A stretch of DNA of 64,000 nucleotides from Roseivivax sediminis (GCF_900112685.1 NZ_FOMS01000001.1:248001-312000); one strand, 5' to 3'; shown: positions 19,035 to 27,876, counted from the first letter of the stretch. Numbers and translations: made by a program. The notes: generated by a model not told the origin, from the letters alone.

Positions 19035-21517
19035 GCGTGTCCAAGCCCCTGCCCCACGACGCCGCGCGGCTGCACGTCACCGGCGCCGCGCGCTACGTCG
19101 ACGATGTCCCCGCACCGCGGGACTGCCTGTCGCTCGCCTTCGGCCTTTCGCCCATCGCGGCGGGGCGGATCGTGTCGCTCGATCTTGCCCCGGTGCGCGC
19201 GGCGCCCGGCGTGGTGACGGTGCTGGAAGCCTCCGACCTGCCATTTGCCAACGACGTCTCGCCCTCGATCCACGACGAACCGCTGCTCTCGGGGCATTCG
19301 GTGCACTATCTCGGCCAGCCAGTTTTCCTCGTGGTGGCGACCTCGCACCTCGCGGCACGGAAGGCGGCGCGGCTGGCGAAGATGGAAACGGAGCGGCGCG
19401 ACGCGCTCCTGACCCTCGAAGAGGCGCTGGAAGCCGACAGCCGTTTCGAGGAAGGCCCGCGGATCTGGCAGAAGGGCGACGCGGGCGAGGCCATCGACGG
19501 TGCCGCGCATGTCGTCGAGGGCTCCATCGCCATCGGCGGGCAGGAACATTTCTACCTCGAGGGCCAGGCGGCGCTGGCGCTGCCGCAGGAGGGCGGCGAC
19601 ATGGTCGTTCACGCCTCGACCCAGCACCCGACGGAAATCCAGCACAAGGTCGCCGATGCGCTCGGCCTGCCGATGCATGGCGTGCGCGTGGAGACGCGGC
19701 GCATGGGCGGCGGCTTCGGCGGCAAGGAGAGCCAGGGCAACGCGCTCGCCGTCGCCTGCGCGGTGGCGGCGCGGGCGACCGGGCGGCCCTGCCGCATGCG
19801 CTACGACCGCGACGACGACATGACGATCACCGGAAAGCGGCACGACCTGCGCATCGACTACCGCGCCGGCTTCGACGCGGACGGCCGGATCGCCGGCGTG
19901 GAGTTCGAGCATTACATGCGCTGCGGCTGGGCGCAGGACCTGTCGCTGCCGGTCGCCGACCGGGCGATGCTGCATTCCGACAACGCCTATCACCTGCCCG
20001 CCGCGCGGATCGAGAGCCACCGGCTGAAGACCAACACCCAGAGCGCCACCGCCTTCCGCGGCTTCGGCGGCCCGCAGGGGATGCTGGGGATCGAGCGGGT
20101 GATGGACCACGCCGCGCACGTGCTGGGGATCGACGCGCTGGAACTGCGGCGGCGGAATTACTACGCGGAGATGGAGGGAGGGGGGCTGTCCGCCCCCCGC
20201 GCGCCGGAGGCACGCCCCCCCGAGAGTATTTCGGACGAGAAGAAGCAGGGGGACGGTGCCCCTGTCGGGACGGAAGCGCGGGACGGGCCCGACCTGCCGG
20301 AGGATCCCTCGGTCGACGTGGCCTCGCGCGGGGCACTTGGCACGGTGCCGCAGGGTTGCGGCGCGCCGGCACCTGAGGGCGCGCAGACCACGCCCTACGG
20401 CATGGCAGTCGAGGATTTCGTGCTGGGCGGGCTTACCGGGCAACTGGCAGAGAGCTGCAGTTACGCGGCGCGACGCCGGGCGGTGACGGAGTGGAACGCA
20501 GCGAACCCGATCCTGAAGCGGGGGCTGGCGCTGACGCCGGTGAAGTTCGGGATCTCGTTCACGCTCACGCATCTCAACCAGGCCGGGGCGCTGGTGCATG
20601 TCTACCAGGACGGCTCCATCGCGATGAACCATGGCGGCACGGAGATGGGACAGGGCCTGTTCCAGAAGGTCGCGCAGGTGGCCGCCGACCGGTTCGGGGT
20701 GGACGTCTGCGCGGTCAAGATCACCGCCACCGATACTGGCAAGGTGCCGAACACCTCGGCCACGGCTGCATCGTCGGGGTCGGACCTCAACGGCATGGCG
20801 GTGAAGGCGGCCTGCGACACGATCCGGGACCGCATGGCGGCGCATCTGGCGAAGCGGTATCAGGCCGCGCCTGAGGCGGTTCGTTTCGCGGAGGGCCGGG
20901 TGGAGGTCGGCGGCGAGAGCCTCGATTTCGCGCAGGCCGTGAAGCTCTGCTACGAGGGGCGCGTGTCGCTGTCGTCGACCGGCTACTATCGGACCCCGAA
21001 GCTCGACTGGGACCGGATCCGGGGCCAGGGACGGCCGTTCTTCTACTTCGCCTACGGGGCGGCCTGCACGGAGGTCGTGGTCGACACGCTGACCGGCGAG
21101 TACCGGATGCTGCGCACCGACATCCTGCACGATGCGGGCGCCTCGCTGAACCCGGCCATCGACATCGGCCAGATCGAGGGCGGCTTCGTGCAGGGCGCCG
21201 GCTGGCTGACCACCGAGGAGCTGGTTTGGGACGACGACGGCCGATTGCGCACGCACGCGCCGTCGACCTACAAGATCCCCGCCGCCTCGGACGCGCCGCG
21301 CGTGTTCAACGTGGCGCTCTGGGACGGGGCGAACCGGGAGGACACGATCTACCGCTCCAAGGCGGTGGGCGAGCCGCCGCTGATGCTGGGGATCTCGGCC
21401 TTCATGGCGCTCTCGGACGCGGTCGCGGCCTGCGGGCCGGGCTATCCCGCGCTCGACGCACCGGCGACGCCCGAGCGTGTGCTGACGGCGATCCAGACGG
21501 TGCGCGATGGGTTTTGA
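19031..21517 (+). CDS. xdhB: Xanthine dehydrogenase molybdenum subunit XdhB, with in-frame insertion
   Basis: 828 residues, the molybdopterin-binding catalytic subunit. Family motifs: HFYLEGQAALALPQ, RRMGGGFGGKESQGN, TAFRGFGGPQGM (Mo-site arginine), GGTEMGQGLFQKVAQVAA, the SGSDLNGMAVKAAC region, and VGEPPLMLGISAF with the catalytic Glu just before the C-terminus. Normal homologues are about 760-780 residues. The excess lies at about residues 381-452, between LRRRNYYAE and TTPYG, and is Pro/Gly/Glu-rich with the string SISDEKKQGDG. That string is encoded by a copy of the window's intergenic repeat (20180-20252). No stop or frameshift results, so an active enzyme with an extra surface loop is plausible but not shown. 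Confidence 0.94.
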   Translation: MSVSKPLPHDAARLHVTGAARYVDDVPAPRDCLSLAFGLSPIAAGRIVSLDLAPVRAAPGVVTVLEASDLPFANDVSPSIHDEPLLSGHSVHYLGQPVFLVVATSHLAARKAARLAKMETERRDALLTLEEALEADSRFEEGPRIWQKGDAGEAIDGAAHVVEGSIAIGGQEHFYLEGQAALALPQEGGDMVVHASTQHPTEIQHKVADALGLPMHGVRVETRRMGGGFGGKESQGNALAVACAVAARATGRPCRMRYDRDDDMTITGKRHDLRIDYRAGFDADGRIAGVEFEHYMRCGWAQDLSLPVADRAMLHSDNAYHLPAARIESHRLKTNTQSATAFRGFGGPQGMLGIERVMDHAAHVLGIDALELRRRNYYAEMEGGGLSAPRAPEARPPESISDEKKQGDGAPVGTEARDGPDLPEDPSVDVASRGALGTVPQGCGAPAPEGAQTTPYGMAVEDFVLGGLTGQLAESCSYAARRRAVTEWNAANPILKRGLALTPVKFGISFTLTHLNQAGALVHVYQDGSIAMNHGGTEMGQGLFQKVAQVAADRFGVDVCAVKITATDTGKVPNTSATAASSGSDLNGMAVKAACDTIRDRMAAHLAKRYQAAPEAVRFAEGRVEVGGESLDFAQAVKLCYEGRVSLSSTGYYRTPKLDWDRIRGQGRPFFYFAYGAACTEVVVDTLTGEYRMLRTDILHDAGASLNPAIDIGQIEGGFVQGAGWLTTEELVWDDDGRLRTHAPSTYKIPAASDAPRVFNVALWDGANREDTIYRSKAVGEPPLMLGISAFMALSDAVAACGPGYPALDAPATPERVLTAIQTVRDGF
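20180..20252 (+). repeat. Intergenic-type repeat lying in frame inside xdhB
   Basis: A GGGGGGC/GCCCCCC hairpin (20180-20198), then CCCCCC and the core GAGTATTTCGGACGAGAAG at 20223-20241, ending AAGCAGGGGG. Hairpin, order and core match the intergenic copies at 49842-49896 (same orientation) and 35933-35984 (opposite orientation). Confidence 0.8.
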
Positions 21518-22439
21518 CACCGCCGCCCTGCGGGAGGCCGTGGCGCGACACGGGCGGGTGGCCCGCGTGGTGGTCGCCGAGGTGCATGGATCGGCCCCGC
21601 GCGAGGTCGGCGCGGCGATGCTGGTCTGGGACGGCGGACAGGCGGGCACCATCGGCGGCGGCGCGCTGGAATTCGAAGCCGCGCGGGAGGCGTTCGGCCG
21701 CGAGGGTCTGCGGCGCTACCCGCTCGGCCCGGCGCTCGGCCAGTGCTGCGGAGGAGCGGTGACGCTGCTGACGGAGGTCTACGACGCGGGCCGCGCGGCG
21801 GCGCTCGACGGGCCGGTGATCGCGCGCGGGCCGGGCGAGGCGCCGCTTGCGGTGCGGCGCATCCTCGGCGCGGCGCGGGCGCGCGGCGAGATGCCGGCGC
21901 CGCGGCTGATTCGGGACTGGTTCGTGGAGCCGGGGGCGGAGCACGCCGTGCCGCTGTGGATCTGGGGCGCGGGGCATGTCGGGCGGGCGCTCATCGGCGC
22001 GCTGGCCCCCTTGCCGGAATTCGAGCTGACCTGGGTGGACACCGCGCCGGAGCGCTTTCCCGACGCGCCCGCCGCCCGCTGCCTGCCGGTGGCCGAGCCG
22101 GCCCGCGCCGTCGCCACGGCACCGCAAGAGGCCTGGCACCTGGTGCTGACCTACAGCCACGAGATCGACCTGGCGATCTGCCATGCGCTGCTGTCCCGCG
22201 GCTTCGGCTTTGCCGGGCTGATCGGGTCGGACACCAAGTGGGCGCGGTTCCGGTCGCGGCTGGCCGCGCTCGGCCATGCCGACGCCCATATCGCGCGCAT
22301 CTGCTGCCCGATTGGGCAGAAATCGCTTGGCAAGCACCCGCAGGCCATTGCGCTCGGCGTCGCCGCCGATCTACTGGGCAGAAAACACCACAGGGACGGT
22401 GCGCGTTGGACGAGCCACTCCTCAGCCTCCGGGGCCTGA
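21507..22439 (+). CDS. xdhC: Xanthine dehydrogenase accessory protein XdhC
   Basis: 310 residues. XdhC binds molybdenum cofactor, helps its sulfuration and delivers it to XdhB. The N-terminal XdhC/CoxI domain shows VVAEVHGSAPREVGAAMLVW and GTIGGGALEFEA; the C-terminal Rossmann domain shows LWIWGAGHVGRALIGAL and GFAGLIGSDTKWARFRSRL, ending HPQAIALGVAADLL. It overlaps xdhB by 11 bases and extends 34 bases into the following ABC-transporter gene, which suggests one operon for purine oxidation and uptake. Confidence 0.95.
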   Translation: MGFDTAALREAVARHGRVARVVVAEVHGSAPREVGAAMLVWDGGQAGTIGGGALEFEAAREAFGREGLRRYPLGPALGQCCGGAVTLLTEVYDAGRAAALDGPVIARGPGEAPLAVRRILGAARARGEMPAPRLIRDWFVEPGAEHAVPLWIWGAGHVGRALIGALAPLPEFELTWVDTAPERFPDAPAARCLPVAEPARAVATAPQEAWHLVLTYSHEIDLAICHALLSRGFGFAGLIGSDTKWARFRSRLAALGHADAHIARICCPIGQKSLGKHPQAIALGVAADLLGRKHHRDGARWTSHSSASGA

Positions 22440-23929
22440 CCAAGGCCTATCCCGGCGTCGTTGCCAACGACGACGTGTCCTTCGATATCGGGCACGGCGA
22501 GATCCACGCGCTTCTGGGCGAAAACGGCGCGGGCAAGTCGACGCTGGTCAAGATGATCTACGGGCTCGTGCAGCCCGATGCCGGCGAGATGGCGCTGCGC
22601 GGGGCGCCGTTCGCCCCGGCCGAGCCCTCCGCCGCCCGGCGCGCGGGTGTGGCGATGGTGTTCCAGCACTTCTCGCTCTTTGATGCGCTGCCGGTGGCCG
22701 AGAACGTCGCGCTGGGGATGGAGACGCCGCCGAAGACCCGCGACCTCGCCCGGCAGATCCGCGACGTGTCCGAGGAATACGGCTTGCCGCTCGATCCCTA
22801 CCGCACGGTCGGCACGCTTTCGGCCGGGGAGCGCCAGCGGGTCGAGATCGTGCGCTGCCTGCTGCAGGAGCCGCAGCTTCTGATCATGGACGAGCCGACG
22901 TCGGTGCTGACGCCGCAGGAGGTGGAGATCCTGTTCGCCACGCTGCGCAAGCTGAAGTCCGAGGGGCGGTCGATCCTCTACATCTCGCACAAGCTGGACG
23001 AGATCCGGGCGCTCTGCGACACCGCGACGATCCTGCGGCTTGGCAAGCGCGTGGCCACCTGCACGCCGACCGAGACCTCCGCGCGCGAGCTGGCGGAGAT
23101 GATGGTGGGATCGAGCTTCGCCGCGCCCGAACCGCGCGGCACCGCGCCGGGGGAAGTCGCGCTCGAGGTCGCGGGACTGAGCCTTTCGGCGCCCGGCGCC
23201 TTCGGCACGCCCCTGCGCGATGTCGGGTTCGAGCTCAGCCGGGGCGAGGTGCTGGGGATCGGCGGGGTCGCCGGGAACGGACAGGACGAGCTTCTGTCGG
23301 CGCTCTCGGGCGAGCGGCTGGCGCCGCGCGGAACGATCTTCCTCATGGGACAGGACGTGAGCCGGCGCAGGCCGGTGGCGCGTCGGGACGCGGGGCTTCT
23401 GTCGGCGCCCGAGGAACGGCTCGGCCACGCCGCCGCGCCGGACATGAGCCTGACCGAGAACGGCGTGCTGACCGCGGCGCGGCGCGAGCGTATCGTCCGG
23501 CGCGGCTTCATCGACTGGGCGCGAGCGAAGGGCTTTGCCGAGAAGGTCATCGAGAGATTCGACGTGCGCACCCCCGGCCCCGGCACGGCGGCGCGGGCGC
23601 TCTCGGGCGGCAACCTGCAGAAATTCGTCATCGGGCGCGAGATCCTGCAGCGGCCCGAGGTACTGGTGGTGAACCAGCCGACCTGGGGCGTCGATGCGGC
23701 CGCGGCGGCGGCGATCCGGCAGGCGCTCCTTGACCTCGCCGCGGAGGGCGCGGCGATCCTGGTGATCAGCCAGGACCTCGACGAGCTGATGCAGATCTCC
23801 GACCGTTTCGCGGCGCTGAACGAAGGGCGGCTGTCGCCGGCGCGGCCGGTCGCGGGGCTGACGATGGAACGCATCGGCCTGATGATGGGCGGGGCGCACG
23901 ACATGGAGGTGGCGCATGGAACGGCCTGA
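22406..23929 (+). CDS. ABC transporter ATPase (double domain), BmpA/purine-nucleoside importer type
   Basis: 507 residues from a TTG start at 22406, with AGGGA at 22392-22396. This start is inferred: the protein then begins DEPLLSLRGLTKAYPGVVAND, as expected. Two ABC domains, as in YufO/NupA and RbsA types: first Walker A GENGAGKSTLVKMIYGL, signature TLSAGERQRVEI, Walker B LLIMDEPTSVLTP. The second domain (from about residue 260) has a changed Walker A (GGVAGNGQDELLSAL) and ALSGGNLQKFVIGREI, as is usual for this class. It energises uptake, probably of purine nucleosides given the xdh neighbours. Confidence 0.92.
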   Translation: MDEPLLSLRGLTKAYPGVVANDDVSFDIGHGEIHALLGENGAGKSTLVKMIYGLVQPDAGEMALRGAPFAPAEPSAARRAGVAMVFQHFSLFDALPVAENVALGMETPPKTRDLARQIRDVSEEYGLPLDPYRTVGTLSAGERQRVEIVRCLLQEPQLLIMDEPTSVLTPQEVEILFATLRKLKSEGRSILYISHKLDEIRALCDTATILRLGKRVATCTPTETSARELAEMMVGSSFAAPEPRGTAPGEVALEVAGLSLSAPGAFGTPLRDVGFELSRGEVLGIGGVAGNGQDELLSALSGERLAPRGTIFLMGQDVSRRRPVARRDAGLLSAPEERLGHAAAPDMSLTENGVLTAARRERIVRRGFIDWARAKGFAEKVIERFDVRTPGPGTAARALSGGNLQKFVIGREILQRPEVLVVNQPTWGVDAAAAAAIRQALLDLAAEGAAILVISQDLDELMQISDRFAALNEGRLSPARPVAGLTMERIGLMMGGAHDMEVAHGTA

Positions 23930-23956
23930 CCGCGCGCCTGTGGCGGCGCCGGATGT

Positions 23957-24064
23957 GAGTATTTGGAACGAGAAGAAGCAGGGGCGCGGTCTTCTGCGGC
24001 TGCCGCGGCGCGCAGCAGCGGGGGCCCTTGAAGGTCCCCTGGCTTCTTCTCGTCAAAAATACTC
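23957..24064. repeat. Inverted pair of the GAGTATTT repeat between ABC ATPase and permease genes
   Basis: Copy one, 23957-23984, reads GAGTATTT-GGA-ACGAGAAGAAG and CAGGGG. Copy two, 24036-24064, is its reverse complement (CCCC...CTTCTTCTCGT...AAATACTC) with three mismatches and one extra base. Transcribed, the two arms form a stem of about 28 base pairs with a loop of about 51 nt. It lies inside an operon, so it could lower read-through, protect the upstream mRNA, or set the ATPase:permease ratio. Confidence 0.75.
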
Positions 24065-24109
24065 GAAATCCGCGGCTGCCGCCCGCGCTACCGGCCGGAG
24101 GACGGGCGC

Positions 24110-25195
24110 ATGATCGCGCTGGAGCGCCGCCGCCAGCCCTCGCGGGTGTGGACCTGGGCCGCGCCGCTCGCCGCGGTGGTGCTGACGATGATCCTCGGCG
24201 GGGCGATGTTCGCCGCACTCGGGGTGGCGCCGCTGGAGGCGATCAGGACGATCTTCTGGGATCCGCTCTTCAATCCGCAATTCGCCTCCTATTCGCGGCC
24301 GCAGCTTCTGGTGAAGGCGGGGCCGCTGATCCTCATCGCCATCGGCCTGTCGCTGGGCTTTCGCGCCGGGATCTGGAACATCGGCGCCGAGGGGCAGTAC
24401 ATCATGGGCGCGATCTGCGGCGCCGGCGCGGGGCTGGCCTTCTATCCCGCCTCGTCGGTGCTGATCTTCCCGATGATGGTGCTGGCCGGGGCGCTCGGCG
24501 GCTGGGCCTGGGCGATGATCCCGGCGATCCTGAAGACCCGCTTCGGCACCAACGAGATCCTGGTGTCGCTGATGCTGGTCTACGTGGCCGAGTCGATCCT
24601 CGCCTCGGTGTCCTCGGGCCTGTTGCGCAATCCCGACGGCATGGGCTTTCCCGGCTCGCGCAACCTGCGCGAATGGGGGTCGGCCGCGAACAACGAGTTG
24701 ATCGCCGATACCGGCATGCATTGGGGCGTGGTCGCCGCCTTCGTCGCGGTGATCCTGACCTACGTGCTGCTCACGCGGCACATCCAGGGCTTCAACATCC
24801 GCCTGTCGGGCGAGGCGCCGCGCGCGGCGCGCTTTTCCGGCGTCAGCCCGGCGCGGGTGGTGATCTTCTGCCTCGGCACCGCCGGGGCGCTCGCCGGGCT
24901 CGCCGGGTTCTTCGAGGTCAGCGGACCGGCCGGGCAGATCTCCATCGACTTCAACTCGGGCTACGGCTTCACCGCGATCATCGTCGCTTTCCTCGGCCGG
25001 CTGCATCCGGTGGGCATCCTGCTCGCCGGCCTTCTGATGGCGCTGACCTATATCGGCGGAGAGCTGGCGCAGCTCATGCTTGGGGTGCCGGGCGCGTCGA
25101 TCCAGCTTTTCCAGGGGATGCTGCTGTTCTGCCTTCTGGGCGTCGACGTGTTCACCAATTACCGCCTGCGCCTGAGCCGGGGAGAGACGGCATGA
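24110..25195 (+). CDS. ABC transporter permease 1 (BPD_transp_2 family, YufP/NupB-like)
   Basis: 361 residues, about 8-10 transmembrane segments. Family signature: AGIWNIGAEGQYIMGAICGAGAG, ILKTRFGTNEILVSLMLVYVAE, and GFNIRLSGEAPRAARFSGV. It partners the double ATPase upstream and the second permease downstream. The gene starts 180 bases after the ATPase gene, an unusual gap for this operon that holds an inverted repeat. It overlaps the next small gene in ATGA. Confidence 0.92.
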   Translation: MIALERRRQPSRVWTWAAPLAAVVLTMILGGAMFAALGVAPLEAIRTIFWDPLFNPQFASYSRPQLLVKAGPLILIAIGLSLGFRAGIWNIGAEGQYIMGAICGAGAGLAFYPASSVLIFPMMVLAGALGGWAWAMIPAILKTRFGTNEILVSLMLVYVAESILASVSSGLLRNPDGMGFPGSRNLREWGSAANNELIADTGMHWGVVAAFVAVILTYVLLTRHIQGFNIRLSGEAPRAARFSGVSPARVVIFCLGTAGALAGLAGFFEVSGPAGQISIDFNSGYGFTAIIVAFLGRLHPVGILLAGLLMALTYIGGELAQLMLGVPGASIQLFQGMLLFCLLGVDVFTNYRLRLSRGETA

Positions 25196-25476
25196 TCCTC
25201 GCCAGCCGCCAGGGCCGCGCGCTCGTCGTCTTCCTGCTTGTCGCCACGCTCTCGGCGGCGATCCCGGGCTATGGCATCGCCTTCGCCGCGATGGTCTTCG
25301 GGGCGCCCTTCATCGGGCTGCCCGCCCTGGCGGTGCTCTACGCGCTGGCCTGGTGGCTCGACCGGCGGCGCGGCACGCTGGATCTGCGCGCGGCGATCCT
25401 CGGCCTGATCGCGGGCGGCTTTATCGCCTTCCTCTTCTGGGCCGCCTCGTTCGATCCCTCGGGAGGGCCGCGGTGA
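25192..25476 (+). CDS. Small membrane protein between the two ABC permeases
   Basis: 94 residues with three predicted transmembrane segments (ALVVFLLVATLSAAIPGYGI, FIGLPALAVLYALAWWL, and AAILGLIAGGFIAFLFWAA). It overlaps permease 1 by ATGA and permease 2 by TGATG, so its translation is tied to both. No known family is recognised. The tight coupling suggests a real gene that may help the importer, but this is inference from position. Confidence 0.72.
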   Translation: MILASRQGRALVVFLLVATLSAAIPGYGIAFAAMVFGAPFIGLPALAVLYALAWWLDRRRGTLDLRAAILGLIAGGFIAFLFWAASFDPSGGPR

Positions 25477-26393
25477 TGGAGAGCATCAATCCGATCCTGC
25501 TGATCGCCAGCATCATGGTCTCGGCCACGCCGATCCTGCTGGCTGCCATCGGCGAGACGGTGGTGGAGCGATCGGGCGTTCTGAACCTCGGCGTCGAGGG
25601 GATGATGATTACCGGCGCCGTCGTCGGCTTCGCCGTCGCCGTGAACAGCGGCAGCCCCGGCGCGGGCTTTGCCGCCGCGGCGCTCGCCTCGGCGGTGCTG
25701 TCGCTGAGCTTCGGCGTTCTCACGCAGCTACTGCTGTCGAACCAGGTGGCGACGGGGCTGGGGCTGACGCTGGTCGGGCTGGGTCTCTCGGCGCTGATCG
25801 GCAAGCCCTACGAGGGGATGAAGTCCCCCACCCTGCCCAAGCTCGACCTCGGCCCGTTGTCGGACCTGCCGATCCTCGGCCGGATCCTCTTTTCGCACGA
25901 CATCATGGTCTACCTGTCGATCGCGCTCGTCGCCGCGGTCTGGGCGGTGCTGAAATTCACCCGCGCCGGCCTGATCCTGCGCGCGGTGGGCGAGAACCAC
26001 GACGCCGCCCACGCGCTCGGCTACAAGGTGGTGCGCATCCGCCTGATGGCGATCTTCTTCGGCGGCGCCTGCGCCGGGCTCGGCGGCGCCTACCTGAGCC
26101 TCGTGCGCGTGCCGCAATGGACCGAGGGGATGACGGCCGGCGCCGGCTGGATCGCGCTGGCCATCGTGGTCTTCGCGTCCTGGCGGCCGTGGCGGGTGCT
26201 GATCGGCGCCTACCTCTTCGGCGGGGTGACGGTGCTGCAGCTCAACCTGCAGGCCGCGGGCGCGGACGTGCCGGTCGCGATCCTGTCGGCCTCGCCCTAC
26301 CTCGTGACGATCCTGGTGCTGGTGATCATCTCTGCCCGCGGGGTGCACGGCGCGCCCGGCTCGCTCGGCCGGCCCTTTCACCCGGGCCTTTAG
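25476..26393 (+). CDS. ABC transporter permease 2 (BPD_transp_2 family, YufQ/NupC-like)
   Basis: 305 residues, many transmembrane helices. Signature regions: AAIGETVVERSGVLNLGVEGMMI, LLLSNQVATGLGLTLVGLGLSAL, and GENHDAAHALGYKVVRIRLMAI, followed by AGAGWIALAIVVFASW. This is the second half of the importer channel. ATG at 25476 overlaps the preceding stop; GTG at 25473 is an alternative one codon earlier. It is 152 bases ahead of the binding-protein gene. Confidence 0.92.
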   Translation: MESINPILLIASIMVSATPILLAAIGETVVERSGVLNLGVEGMMITGAVVGFAVAVNSGSPGAGFAAAALASAVLSLSFGVLTQLLLSNQVATGLGLTLVGLGLSALIGKPYEGMKSPTLPKLDLGPLSDLPILGRILFSHDIMVYLSIALVAAVWAVLKFTRAGLILRAVGENHDAAHALGYKVVRIRLMAIFFGGACAGLGGAYLSLVRVPQWTEGMTAGAGWIALAIVVFASWRPWRVLIGAYLFGGVTVLQLNLQAAGADVPVAILSASPYLVTILVLVIISARGVHGAPGSLGRPFHPGL

Positions 26394-26545
26394 TCCGGGG
26401 CCGAGCCTCTTCGCTGGGCTCGCCCGAGGCGTCGCCCTTGGAATCGTTGCCTTTCCGGCCGTCGAGCGCATGTGGGCCTTGCGCAGTGCCATCGAACCCG
26501 ACGATGATCGGGCCCGAACGACCAAGACCTCAGGGGAGACGACAC

Positions 26546-27616
26546 ATGAACCGCAGAACCTTGCTCGCGAGCGCCGCGATCCTCGCCGCCGCGCCGGCCT
26601 TCGCCCAGGACGATCCCGTCAAGGCGGGCTTCATCTATGTCGGACCGATCGGCGACGGCGGCTGGACCTACGAGCACAACCAGGCCCGCCTCGCGGTCGA
26701 GGAGCATTTCGGCGACGCCGTCGAGACGGTGTACCAGGAGAGCGTCCCCGAGGGCGCCGACGCGGTGCGCGCGATCACCCAGATGGCGCTGTCGGGCGCC
26801 GACATCATCTTCACCACCTCGTTCGGCTACATGGATCCGACGATGGAAGTGGCCGCCAAGTTCCCGGACGTGAAGTTCGAACACGCCACCGGCTACAAGA
26901 CCGCCGACAACGTCTCCACCTACTCGGCGCGCTTCTACGAAGGCCGCGCCATCCAGGGCCACATCGCCGGCTCGATGACCGAAACGAACAAGATCGGCTA
27001 CATCGCGTCTTTCCCGATCCCCGAGGTCATCCGCGGCATCAACTCCGCCTACCTCCACGCCAGCAAGGTGAACCCCGATGTCGAGTTCTCCGTTGTCTGG
27101 GCCTACACTTGGTTCGACCCCGCGAAAGAGGCCGACGCCGCCCGCGCGCTGATCGAGAACGGCAACGACGTGATCCTGCAGCACACGGATTCCACCGCGC
27201 CGCAAGCGGCCGCTCAGGAGGCCGGCGACGTCATCACCTTCGGTCAGGCCTCCGACATGGCCGAGTACAAGCCGCAGCCGCGGGTGTCCTCGATCATCGA
27301 CGACTGGGCGCCCTACTACATCGATCGCGTCCAGGCGGTGATCGACGGCACCTGGGAAAGCCAGCAGGTCTGGCACGGCATCGACGAGGGCATGGTCGAG
27401 ATCGGAGAGATCACCGACGCCGTTCCCGAAGAGGTGCGCGAGGAAGCTCTCGCACTCAAGGAAGAGATCGCCAGCGGCGAATATCACCCGTTCACCGGAC
27501 CCATCAACCGGCAGGACGGCTCGGCCTGGCTCGCCGAGGGCGAGACCGCCGACGACGGCACGCTTCTCGGCATGGATTTCTATGTCGAGGGTCTGACCGG
27601 CGAGATCCCGAACTGA
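26546..27616 (+). CDS. BMP-family ABC transporter substrate-binding protein
   Basis: 356 residues. A Sec signal (MNRRTLLASAAILAAAPAFA, cut before QDD) directs it to the periplasm. The Bmp/Med-type fold is seen: KAGFIYVGPIGDGGWTYEHN, ALSGADIIFTTSFGYMDPTMEVA, then KIGYIASFPIPEVIRGINSAYL and GHIAGSMTE. Members bind purine nucleosides or related bases. The upstream xdhABC genes favour a purine ligand here. GGGGAG precedes the start, and the gene ends the block with a strong hairpin. Confidence 0.93.
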   Translation: MNRRTLLASAAILAAAPAFAQDDPVKAGFIYVGPIGDGGWTYEHNQARLAVEEHFGDAVETVYQESVPEGADAVRAITQMALSGADIIFTTSFGYMDPTMEVAAKFPDVKFEHATGYKTADNVSTYSARFYEGRAIQGHIAGSMTETNKIGYIASFPIPEVIRGINSAYLHASKVNPDVEFSVVWAYTWFDPAKEADAARALIENGNDVILQHTDSTAPQAAAQEAGDVITFGQASDMAEYKPQPRVSSIIDDWAPYYIDRVQAVIDGTWESQQVWHGIDEGMVEIGEITDAVPEEVREEALALKEEIASGEYHPFTGPINRQDGSAWLAEGETADDGTLLGMDFYVEGLTGEIPN

Positions 27617-27622
27617 ACCCTA

Positions 27623-27659
27623 GGCGGCGAGGGCGGATTCATCCGCCGCCCTCGTCGCC
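27623..27659 (+). terminator. Strong GC hairpin after the binding-protein gene
   Basis: A 14-base stem (GGCGGCGAGGGCGG with CCGCCCTCGTCGCC, one mismatch) begins 6 bases after the stop. There is no T run, so it may stabilise the 3' end or work with Rho rather than terminate by itself. Confidence 0.55.
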
Positions 27660-27848
27660 AAGGCGCGCCGCGCACCGCAGCTTCGCCCCCGCGCTCGGCA
27701 CCGCACCGCCCGCAGGCCGCGCCAGGAGCAGCGTCTCACGCCGCGGGAAAAGCGCGCCCCTCCCCTCATCTGGCCGACCGGGCCACGGGGAGCGCGAGCG
27801 GGGGCACGCTCGCTCGGCGCGGTCAAGAAGGCGTGCCGCGGCAGGACG
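27660..27848. other. Gene-free stretch
   Basis: No coding region, RNA gene or repeat could be supported in this part of the 370-base gap between the convergent binding-protein and response-regulator genes. Only GC-rich sequence without clear structure is seen. Confidence 0.5.
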
Positions 27849-27876
27849 AAAAAAAGGCCGGGCACAAAGCCCGGCC
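27849..27876 (-). terminator. Rho-independent terminator for the response-regulator transcript
   Basis: On the minus strand GGCCGGGC, a TTTGT loop and GCCCGGCC are followed by seven T residues. It lies 110 bases past the response-regulator stop, leaving a moderate 3' untranslated region. Confidence 0.85.

Noticed and set aside
23916-24113. A 65-codon frame overlapping the ABC ATPase end and the permease start
   Set aside because: Its sequence is largely encoded by the inverted repeats (SIWNEKKQG and SSRQKYSKS) and it has no family features. The ATGA overlap with the permease is probably chance.
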